Source: Thermoanaerobaculia bacterium
GTDB lineage: Bacteria > Acidobacteriota > Thermoanaerobaculia > UBA5066
Assembly (NCBI GenBank): GCA_023717585.1
Contig: JAMQPJ010000065.1
Span: 1 to 5,057, forward strand
Length of the DNA stretch: 5,057 nucleotides
Direction: 5' to 3'
Under the pieces are notes generated by a model. The model made no database searches. It was not told where the DNA came from and saw nothing but the letters and a program-made list of their open reading frames with translations. Position numbers and translations under genes: made by a program. The first letter of the stretch is position 1, and each line of letters opens with the position of its first letter. This document shows, piece by piece, positions 1-5,057 of the stretch.

Positions 1-917
1 GGCCGGCCGCCGCGACCGCCGCCGGCCTCGTCGGCTTCTCGATCGGGAGCGAGACGCTGGGCAGCATCATCGACCCGTCGATGCGCTGCGGGGTGACCGG
101 CCTCCGGCCCACGTTCGGGCGCGTCGCGCGCACGGGCGCGATGACCCTTTGCTGGTCGCTGGACAAGCTCGGACCGATGGCGCGGGGCGTCGAGGACACT
201 TTCCTCGTCCTTGCCGCGATCACCGGTGCAGACGCGGGCGACGTCTCGAGCGTCCCGAGCCGGCTGGACTTCGAGGCGGATGGGCCGGTGGCCGGTCTCA
301 GGGTCGGGTTCTTCCCCGGCTGGATGCAGGAGGCGACCGGCGTCGACCGCTCCGCGCTCGAGACCGCGAAGCGCCTCGGGATGATCGCCGTTCCCGTGAC
401 GCTGCCGGACTGGCCGTACGGCTCGCTCAACACCATCATCTTCGCCGAAGCGGCCGCGGCGTTCGAAGAGCTGACGCTCTCGGGCGGCCTCGACCAGCTG
501 AAGATGCAGGTGCCGGACGCGTGGCCGAACACGTTCCGTCAGTCGCGATTCCTCTCGGCAGTCGACTACGTGCAGGCCGACCGGCTCCGCCGCAAGGTGG
601 CGCAGGAGATGGCGCGGATCTTCGAGAAGGTCGACCTCCTTCTCGTGCCGTCGCTGCGAGACGAGATCCTCTCGATCACGAACTACACGGGCCATCCCTC
701 GCTCACGCTGCCCGCGGGCTTCGTCGAGATCGACGAGGCCCGCAGCGACTGGGCGCCGGACCCGGCGCGCCCGCCCGCGAAGTGCTCGCCGAAGCGGCGC
801 GTCCCGCACGGTGTCACGCTGATCGGGCGGCTCTTCGACGAGGGCACGATCGGCCGCGCCGGGATCGCCCTCGAGCGGGCGTTCGGCGTGCGGGGCGAGC
901 GGCCGAAGGGGTTCTGA
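1..917 (+). CDS. Amidase-signature family hydrolase, C-terminal part (5' end outside window)
   Basis: Amidases of this family hydrolyse a carboxamide bond with a Lys-cisSer-Ser triad, usually in the cytoplasm. The frame is already open at base 3 and gives 304 visible residues before TGA at 915-917. The first codons read PAAATAAG, then GSETLGSIIDPS, the second half of the amidase signature. By family alignment the Ser encoded at 63-65 is the acyl-enzyme nucleophile. The catalytic Lys and cis-Ser, and the Gly/Ser-rich first half of the signature, must lie upstream of the window. Further family landmarks are SLDKLGP (156-176) and, near the C-terminus, TGHPSLTLPAGF and GVTLIGRLFDEG. GatA, the glutaminyl-tRNA amidotransferase subunit, belongs to the same family, but the C-terminal half looks more like a stand-alone amidase and no gatB or gatC is seen. 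The substrate cannot be inferred. The ATG at 81 is internal because the signature continues upstream of it. Confidence 0.93.
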   Translation, partial: PAAATAAGLVGFSIGSETLGSIIDPSMRCGVTGLRPTFGRVARTGAMTLCWSLDKLGPMARGVEDTFLVLAAITGADAGDVSSVPSRLDFEADGPVAGLRVGFFPGWMQEATGVDRSALETAKRLGMIAVPVTLPDWPYGSLNTIIFAEAAAAFEELTLSGGLDQLKMQVPDAWPNTFRQSRFLSAVDYVQADRLRRKVAQEMARIFEKVDLLLVPSLRDEILSITNYTGHPSLTLPAGFVEIDEARSDWAPDPARPPAKCSPKRRVPHGVTLIGRLFDEGTIGRAGIALERAFGVRGERPKGF

Positions 918-935
918 GCGCGAGGGGTCGAGGCG

Positions 936-1490
936 TCAGACGCGGCGTCCGCGTGCCGACTCCGCGATGAGCGTTTCCAGCCGTTTGTGGCGCGTCTCCT
1001 CCTTTTTCGCGCTGAGGATCCACCAGGACATCAGCTTCCGGTAGCCCGGCGGCTGGGCTTCGAAGAAAAGCCACGCGGATTCGTTTTTCCGGAGGAGGCT
1101 CGCATAGGGCTCTTCCAGTTGCGCGCGCCGCTGCTCGTACGCGTAGATGCCAGACCTGTTCTCGCGGCGCCTTTCGAAAGCCTTCAGGCCCGGCGCTTTC
1201 ATGCGACCCTCGTCGGAGAGCGCGGCGACACGTCTGATGTTGATCGCGCTCCAGACACTCGTCGGCCTGCGCGGGCTGAATCGGATCGTGTAACTCACCT
1301 CGTCGACTCGCTTGCGGACTCCGTCGATCCAGCCCACACACAGCGCTTCGTCGACGGACTCTTGCCAGGTAATGCTCGGCTTGCCGGAGTCCTTCTTGTA
1401 GAAGCCGACGAGAAGCTCCTTCGCGGTCGCGTGGTTCTTCTCGAGCCACTTTCGGAGACCGGCTGGTCGGGGAAAAAACGTGATCTTCAT
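936..1490 (-). CDS. YdeI/OmpD-associated (OmdA) family protein
   Basis: This 184-residue protein belongs to the YdeI/OmdA family, often labelled 'bacteriocin-protection'; its biochemical activity is not established. The N-terminal half starts MKITFFPRP and contains the family's hallmark, VDEALCVGWIDGVRK, at residues 46-60, followed by YTIRFSPRRP and VWSAINIRRV (67-88). The C-terminal 50-60 residues match the OmdA-type helical segment (FFEAQPPGYRKLMSWW, then KKEETRHKRLETLI) and end in the usual Arg/Gly-rich tail SARGRRV. I chose the ATG at 1488-1490 because family members begin at this MKITFF-like point. The frame stays open upstream to an ATG at 1742, but that would add non-family sequence and overlap the divergent peptidase gene. 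The Shine-Dalgarno sequence is weak. The gene is convergent with the amidase (18 bases between stops) and divergent from the peptidase. Its GC content, about 58-63% in the lines I counted, is below that of its neighbours. Confidence 0.9.
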   Translation of the reverse strand: MKITFFPRPAGLRKWLEKNHATAKELLVGFYKKDSGKPSITWQESVDEALCVGWIDGVRKRVDEVSYTIRFSPRRPTSVWSAINIRRVAALSDEGRMKAPGLKAFERRRENRSGIYAYEQRRAQLEEPYASLLRKNESAWLFFEAQPPGYRKLMSWWILSAKKEETRHKRLETLIAESARGRRV

Positions 1491-1593
1491 GCCCCAGCGG
1501 ATTGTGCCCGACCTTGCCGCTCCTGGAAGGCCGCCTCGCCCGGGCGTGCCAGAATCTGTTCCTTGCCCTTGAATCTTCCCTGAGGGGGTCCCC
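1491..1593. promoter_or_regulatory. Divergent intergenic region between the YdeI-like and peptidase genes
   Basis: This 103-base gap separates two genes transcribed away from each other, so it should carry promoters for both. I see no pair of -35 and -10 hexamers with good matches and proper spacing on either strand. The nearest -10-like strings are CAGAAT at 1550-1555 (+) and CACAAT just upstream of the minus-strand start, neither with a credible -35. The promoter role comes from gene orientation only. Confidence 0.5.
1582..1588 (+). promoter_or_regulatory. Ribosome binding site of the tricorn-like peptidase
   Basis: GAGGGGG lies six bases upstream of the ATG at 1594 (counted from the end of GAGGGG). 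It is a good anti-16S match at normal spacing. It supports ATG 1594 as the start, together with the signal peptide that begins exactly there. Confidence 0.75.
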
Positions 1594-3009
1594 ATGCGCC
1601 TTCGCTTCGCCGTCGTCGCTCTGTCTCTCTCGCTGCCTCTCGGTTTCTCGTCCGCCGCTCTCGCCGCGAGCGCCGCCTCCCCGGCCCCGCCGTTCGTTCT
1701 GTCGAAGATGCTCACCGACCCCGCTCTCTCGGCCGAGCGCATCGCCTTCGTCTACGGGAACGACATCTGGACCTGCCGCCTCGACGGCAGCGGCGTCCAA
1801 CGCATCACGTCGGGCCCCGGCGTGAAGATGCGCCCGGCGTTCAGCTCCGACGGCTCGCTCCTCGCCTTCAGCGCCGAGCTGGACGGCAACCTCGACGTCT
1901 ACGTCGTCCCGGCCGCGGGCGGGGTGCCGAAGCGCCTGACGTGGCACCCGGGCCGCGACGTCGTGCAGGGCTTCACGCCCGACGGCAAGTCCGTCCTTTT
2001 CGCCTCACCGCGCGCCGCCGTCAACAACCGTCACGCGCAGCTCTACGCCGTGCCCGTCGAGGGCGGCCTCGAGACCGCGCTGCCGATCCCGCACGCGAGC
2101 CGTGCCGCGTACTCCCCCGACGGCAGGACGATCGCCTACAACCCGAACAACCCCGCGCACCTGCAGTGGAAGCGCTACCGCGGCGGTCTCGTCTCGAAGG
2201 TGTGGCTCTTCGACGTCGCCTCGAACGCGATCGACCGCGTCCCGCAGCCCGCGGCGCGCTGCAACGACGCGGACCCGATGTGGCTCGGCGGAACGCTGTA
2301 CCTGCGCTCGGATCGTGACGGCGAGTTCAACCTCTACGCGTACGACGCGAAGGCGAAGTCGCTCACGCGCCTGACCGACCACAGGGATTTCCCCGTCCTC
2401 AATGCCGCGGCGGCCGCCGGGCGCATCGTCTACGAGCAGGCCGGCACGCTCCACCTCCTCGATCCCGCCGCGAAGAAGACGACCGACCTGGCGATTTCGG
2501 TCGCGGGCGACCTCCTCGAGACGCGCCCGCGCTGGGCGAAGGGCGCGAAGTGGATCCGCGAGGCGGCCCTCTCCCCCTCCGGCGCGCGCGCCGCGTTCGA
2601 GTTCCGGGGCGAGATCGTGACCGTGCCCGCCGAAAAGGGCGACTCCCGCAACCTCACGAACACGACCGCCGTGCACGAGAGCGCGCCCGCCTGGTCGCCG
2701 GACGGCAAGGAGATCGCGTACGTCTCGGACGAGAGCGGCGAGAGCGAGATCGTCGTCCGCGCGCAGGACGGCAAGGGCGCGCCGCGGAAGATCAAGGTCC
2801 CCGGCGCGGGGTTCTACGACGAGCTCGTCTACTCCCCGGACGGCAAGAAGATCGTCCTGACCGACAACGCCCTGACGCTCTTCGTCGTCGACCTCGCGAG
2901 CGGCGCCTCGAAAAAACTCGCGAGCGAGCGTCTCTACGCGCCGGCCCGCCCGCGGATGCTGCGCGGCTCGTGGTCGCCGGACTCGCGCTGGGTGGCCTAC
3001 ACGCTCTAG
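1594..3009 (+). CDS. Tricorn-like peptidase, N-terminal portion up to the amber codon (471 aa)
   Basis: This is the product expected if TAG at 3007-3009 terminates translation. Residues 1-24 form a classical Sec signal peptide: basic MRLR, a hydrophobic core VVALSLSLPLGF, and an Ala-rich end with a likely signal-peptidase I site after ALA (residue 24), so the product is exported. The rest is WD40-like (PD40) beta-propeller. Repeated blades show the aromatic-Ser-Pro-Asp-Gly-Lys signature, for example WSPDGK (367-372), YSPDGKK around 414-418, and WSPDSR (460-465) just before the stop. Residues about 30-305 correspond to the first tricorn propeller and 310-471 to the opening blades of the second. 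On its own this fragment has no catalytic domain and an incomplete second propeller, so it would probably be inactive as a peptidase. In tricorn the propellers act as gated channels for substrate entry and product exit. Confidence 0.8.
   Translation: MRLRFAVVALSLSLPLGFSSAALAASAASPAPPFVLSKMLTDPALSAERIAFVYGNDIWTCRLDGSGVQRITSGPGVKMRPAFSSDGSLLAFSAELDGNLDVYVVPAAGGVPKRLTWHPGRDVVQGFTPDGKSVLFASPRAAVNNRHAQLYAVPVEGGLETALPIPHASRAAYSPDGRTIAYNPNNPAHLQWKRYRGGLVSKVWLFDVASNAIDRVPQPAARCNDADPMWLGGTLYLRSDRDGEFNLYAYDAKAKSLTRLTDHRDFPVLNAAAAAGRIVYEQAGTLHLLDPAAKKTTDLAISVAGDLLETRPRWAKGAKWIREAALSPSGARAAFEFRGEIVTVPAEKGDSRNLTNTTAVHESAPAWSPDGKEIAYVSDESGESEIVVRAQDGKGAPRKIKVPGAGFYDELVYSPDGKKIVLTDNALTLFVVDLASGASKKLASERLYAPARPRMLRGSWSPDSRWVAYTL
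3007..3009 (+). other. In-frame amber codon (TAG) inside the tricorn-like peptidase gene
   Basis: The context is acg-ctc-TAG-ggg-ccc, codon 472 of the reading frame, in the second propeller. Downstream codons 473-499 (GPTYIRAAYVYSV and on) have no upstream start of their own in this frame yet continue the propeller blade. CAG, the preferred Gln codon in this gene, is one C-to-T transition away; Ser, Lys, Glu, Tyr, Leu and Trp codons are also one step away. The stop sits in a CTAG tetranucleotide, a string generally rare in bacterial genomes, and I see no other copy in this window. It is not next to a homopolymer, so an indel-type read error is not the explanation. Confidence 0.9.
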
Positions 3010-3090
3010 GGCCCCACGTACATCCGTGCGGCGTACGTCTACTCCGTCGCCGAGGACAAGTCGTACGCCCTCACGGACGGACTCTCGGAC

Positions 3091-4962
3091 GTGTCGGACC
3101 CGGTCTTCGACCGCGGCGGCAAGCTCATCTACTTCCTCGCGTCCACGGACGCCGGCCCGCAGCGCAACTGGTTTTCTCTCCAGAACACCGACGCCCGCCC
3201 CACGAGCGCGATCTACGTCGCAACGTTGAAGAAAGGAACGCCTTCTCCTCTGGCAAAAGAGAGCGACGAGGAGAAGGGCGAGGCCGCGGCGAAAGAGGGG
3301 AAGTCAGAAGAGAAAGAAAAAGAAGAGGATTCTTCGAAAGGAAGAGAGACCGGGCGGCCCGCCGATTCGAAGGACGCGGTCAAGCCTCCGAAGCCGCCTG
3401 CCCCCGTCGTCATCGACCACGACGGCCTTGGTTCCCGCATCGTCGACCTCCCGATCCACCCCGCCGAGATCTCGAATCTTCAGGCCGGCAGCGCGGGCCA
3501 GGTCTTCTTTCAGCGCACGGCCGACGGCAAGACGTCCGTGCAGCGCTTCGACTTCAAGGACCGCAAGACGGAGACGATCGTCGCCGAGGCCGACGACTAT
3601 GTCCTCTCCTTCGACGGCAAGAAGATCCTCTTCAGGCAGAAGGAGTCGTCGGAGCCGCCGCGGAAGGAGTCGTGGTCCATCGTCGCCTCGTCCGGCAAGA
3701 AGGCCGACGCGAAGGAAGGTTCGGACGGGAAGCTCAAGCTCGACGCGATCCAGGTGCGCGTCGAGCCGCGCGCCGAGTGGCCCGAGATCTTCGACGAGGC
3801 CTGGCGCGTCAACCGCGACTACTTCTACGACCCGAAAATGCACGGCCGCGACTGGGCCGCGATGAAGGCGAAGTACGCGCCCTTCCTTCCGTACCTCTCG
3901 TCGCGCGGCGATCTCAACCGCCTCATCCAGTGGATGTGCAGCGAGCTGGCCGTCGGCCACCACCGGAACACGCCCGGCGAATCCTTCGCCGAGGTCACCC
4001 CCGTGCCGGGCGGCCTCCTCGGCGCGGACTACGAGGTCGCGAACGGCCGCTACCGGTTCAAGAAAGTCTTCGGCGGCCTGAACTGGAACCCCGAGCTGCG
4101 CGCGCCGCTCTCCGAGCCGGGCATCGAGGTGAAGGCGGGCGAGTACCTGCTCGCCGTGAGCGGCAGGGACCTCGCGCCTCCCGAGAACCTCTACGCGCGC
4201 TTCGAGGGCGCGGCCGGGAAGATCGTCGAGATCACGGTCGGTTGGACGCCGGACGGCAAGGGCTCGCGTTCGGTCAGTGTCGTCCCGGTTGCAGACGAGG
4301 CGCCGCTCCGCAATCGCGACTGGGTGGAAGGCAACCTCAGGAAGGTCGAAGCCGCGACGGGCGGACGCGTCGCGTACGTCTACGTCCCGAACACGGCGAA
4401 TCTCGGGCACACGTACTTCAAGCGCTACTTCTACCCGCAGGCCGCGAAGGACGCGATCATCGTGGACGAGCGGTTCAACGGGGGCGGGAGCGTGGCCGAC
4501 TACTACATCGAGGCGCTCACGCGGCAGCCGATCGCGTGGTGGGCGATGCGCTACGGCGACGACCTCAAGACGCCGAGCGCGTCGATCCAGGGGCCGAAGG
4601 TCATGCTGATCGACGAGACAGCCGGCTCCGGCGGCGACCTGTTGCCGTGGATGTTCCGGCATTTCAAGGTCGGCACGCTCATCGGCCAGCGCACGTGGGG
4701 CGGCCTCGTCGGCATCCTCGGCTTCCCGACGCTCATGGACGGCGCGGTCGTGACGGCGCCGAACCTCGGCTTCTGGACGCCCGAAGAAGGCTTCGGCGTC
4801 GAGAACGTCGGCGTCCCGCCCGACGTCGAGGTCGAGCAGACCCCGGCCGACGTCATCGCCGGCCACGACCCACAGCTCGAGAAAGCGATCGCGATCGTCA
4901 TGGAGGAGCTGAAGAAGAACCCGCCGCAAAAGCCGAAGCGGCCGGCGTTTCCGGTGAGGTGA
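3091..4962 (+). CDS. Tricorn-like peptidase, C-terminal portion with PDZ and S41 catalytic domains (about 623 aa)
   Basis: This is the second part of the interrupted gene, in the same frame as 1594. The frame is open from 3010; GTG at 3091 is only the first conventional start codon after the amber codon, with a weak GGACGG upstream, so it is probably not the native start. Numbering from ATG 1594, it contains the rest of the second propeller, a Lys/Glu-rich linker (554-604), core domain C1 beginning EWPEIFDEAWRVNRDYFYDP (about 728), the His motif SELAVGHH with proposed catalytic His789, and a tricorn PDZ domain (LGADYEV, NWNPELRAPLSEPG, GEYLLAVSGRDL). The S41 domain has DERFNGGG, the nucleophile motif AGSGGDLLPW with Ser1012, RTWGGLVGI, and ENVGVPPDVEV with proposed catalytic Glu1070. 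The residue roles come from comparison with Thermoplasma tricorn (His746, Ser965, Glu1023). Without the first half it lacks a signal peptide and one propeller. Confidence 0.82.
   Translation: MSDPVFDRGGKLIYFLASTDAGPQRNWFSLQNTDARPTSAIYVATLKKGTPSPLAKESDEEKGEAAAKEGKSEEKEKEEDSSKGRETGRPADSKDAVKPPKPPAPVVIDHDGLGSRIVDLPIHPAEISNLQAGSAGQVFFQRTADGKTSVQRFDFKDRKTETIVAEADDYVLSFDGKKILFRQKESSEPPRKESWSIVASSGKKADAKEGSDGKLKLDAIQVRVEPRAEWPEIFDEAWRVNRDYFYDPKMHGRDWAAMKAKYAPFLPYLSSRGDLNRLIQWMCSELAVGHHRNTPGESFAEVTPVPGGLLGADYEVANGRYRFKKVFGGLNWNPELRAPLSEPGIEVKAGEYLLAVSGRDLAPPENLYARFEGAAGKIVEITVGWTPDGKGSRSVSVVPVADEAPLRNRDWVEGNLRKVEAATGGRVAYVYVPNTANLGHTYFKRYFYPQAAKDAIIVDERFNGGGSVADYYIEALTRQPIAWWAMRYGDDLKTPSASIQGPKVMLIDETAGSGGDLLPWMFRHFKVGTLIGQRTWGGLVGILGFPTLMDGAVVTAPNLGFWTPEEGFGVENVGVPPDVEVEQTPADVIAGHDPQLEKAIAIVMEELKKNPPQKPKRPAFPVR
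3253..3407 (+). other. Charged Lys/Glu-rich, then Pro-rich linker within the peptidase
   Basis: Residues about 554-604 of the peptidase are dominated by Glu, Lys, Asp and Ser (for example EEKGEAAAKEGKSEEKEKEE) and then by PPKPPAP. This is a disordered, low-complexity insertion in the second propeller, before the VVIDHDGL segment. The DNA departs from the gene's usual codon style: GAA, AAA and AGA replace GC-ending codons, and bases 3306-3329 are an unbroken 24-base purine run. Similar charged linkers at this place are known to me from other bacterial tricorn homologues. Confidence 0.7.
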
Positions 4963-5057
4963 TTAGAGGCCGTTCTTCAGGGCGTCAAGTTTGGAGTCGA
5001 CAGACATGATCTCGAAGTTCGCGCGGAAGTGGTGAACGCAGGCAAAAAGGCCTGGGG
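4963..5057 (-). CDS. Unidentified protein, C-terminal 30 residues only
   Basis: On the minus strand a frame is open from the window edge to TAA (TTA on the plus strand at 4963-4965). It encodes PGLFACVHHFRANFE followed by IMSVDSKLDALKNGL. Most of these codons end in G or C, as in the neighbouring genes, and the sequence reads like an ordinary soluble C-terminus ending in an amphipathic helix. The stop falls exactly after the peptidase TGA (4960-4962), leaving no intergenic base between the two convergent genes. I do not recognise the family, and the fragment is too short to assign a function. The call rests on codon composition and on the stop position, so chance is possible. Confidence 0.5.
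   Translation of the reverse strand, partial: PGLFACVHHFRANFEIMSVDSKLDALKNGL

Larger units (their letters stand above)
1594..4962 (+). pseudogene. Tricorn-like S41 family peptidase, full-length reading frame interrupted by one in-frame TAG
   Basis: Reading one frame from ATG 1594 to TGA 4960-4962 gives 1,123 codons, with a single internal stop at codon 472 (3007-3009). The roughly 1,120-residue length and domain order match the tricorn protease family: signal peptide, six-bladed propeller (about residues 30-305), seven-bladed propeller (about 310-725) containing a charged linker (about 554-604), core domain C1 (about 728-790), PDZ (about 807-898) and catalytic S41 domain (about 920-1110). 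Tricorn enzymes are self-compartmentalising serine peptidases that cut oligopeptides; this one should act outside the cytoplasm. Propeller sequence continues directly across the TAG (WVAYT-L-stop-GPTYIRAAYVYS) without a frame change, which shows that this was one gene. I call it a pseudogene provisionally: a base-call error, suppression or TAG reassignment would all restore a working protein. No other frame disruption is visible, and all proposed catalytic residues downstream are intact, which suggests that any inactivation is recent. Confidence 0.75.

Noticed and set aside
933..949. Inverted repeats GCGTC-A-GACGC-G-GCGTC at the end of the YdeI-like gene, considered as a terminator between the convergent genes
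   Set aside because: The spacers are only one base, so an RNA hairpin of useful length cannot form, and no T-run follows. It is probably chance in GC-rich coding sequence.
1501..1560. Possible sigma-70 promoter elements (TTGCCG at 1514, CAGAAT at 1550)
   Set aside because: The spacing between the two hexamers is about 30 bases and neither matches the consensus well, so no promoter can be placed with confidence.
1491..1742. N-terminal extension of the YdeI-like protein to an ATG at 1742
   Set aside because: The added 84 residues are low-complexity, unlike the family, and would overlap the signal-peptide region of the peptidase on the other strand. The family start fits the ATG at 1488-1490.
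814..1947. Minus-strand frame of 377 codons overlapping three genes
   Set aside because: It overlaps the amidase end, the YdeI-like gene and the peptidase start, is Arg/Ala-rich and has no recognisable domain.
3007..3009. Pyrrolysine insertion at the amber codon
   Set aside because: Known pyrrolysine proteins are mainly methylamine methyltransferases of particular archaea and a few bacteria. Position 472 lies in a structural propeller blade, not an active site, and no Pyl machinery is seen in the window.
1981..4260. Repeated GACGGCAAG-type strings across the peptidase gene
   Set aside because: They encode the recurring Asp-Gly-Lys of propeller SPDGK motifs and similar turns, so they reflect protein repeats and codon preference, not a DNA repeat element.
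3304..4929. Long open frame of 541 codons on the minus strand opposite the peptidase
   Set aside because: Its Arg/Val/Leu/Asp-rich, motif-free composition is typical of the antisense of a gene with high GC at third codon positions.
2550..5009. Long open frame of 819 codons on the plus strand, in another frame across the peptidase
   Set aside because: It is extremely rich in Arg, Gly, Ala and Pro with no domain motifs, as expected for an off-frame reading of GC-rich coding DNA. The overlapping frame has clear propeller, PDZ and S41 motifs.

Overview
The window is GC-rich bacterial chromosomal DNA with G or C in almost every third codon position and tightly packed genes. The gene types (an amidase-signature hydrolase, a YdeI/OmpD-associated protein and a secreted tricorn-type peptidase) and the composition fit a soil or sediment phylum such as Acidobacteriota or Gemmatimonadota. 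That placement is inference; nothing here proves the taxon.

Layout, left to right. Bases 1-917 (+) are the C-terminal part of an amidase whose start lies outside the window. It is followed, tail to tail and 18 bases away, by a YdeI/OmdA-family gene at 936-1490 (-). A 103-base divergent intergenic region (1491-1593) leads into a large tricorn-like S41 peptidase at 1594-4962 (+). This gene has a signal peptide, two beta-propellers, a charged linker, a tricorn core domain, a PDZ domain and a catalytic S41 domain. Its stop codon is directly abutted by the stop codon of an unidentified minus-strand gene (4963-5057), of which only the last 30 residues are visible.

The most notable point is an in-frame amber codon (TAG, 3007-3009) inside the second propeller of the peptidase. 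The frame is the same on both sides and the protein similarity continues across it, so this is one gene interrupted by a nonsense codon, not two genes. A nonsense mutation or a base-call error is the simplest explanation; readthrough or TAG reassignment cannot be excluded from this window alone.

The genes do not form an obvious operon: transcription alternates +, -, +, -. The peptidase is predicted to be exported and to degrade peptides outside the cytoplasm, the amidase would hydrolyse small amides, and the YdeI-like protein has no clear link to either. I found no RNA gene, mobile element, CRISPR array or convincing new multi-gene system.
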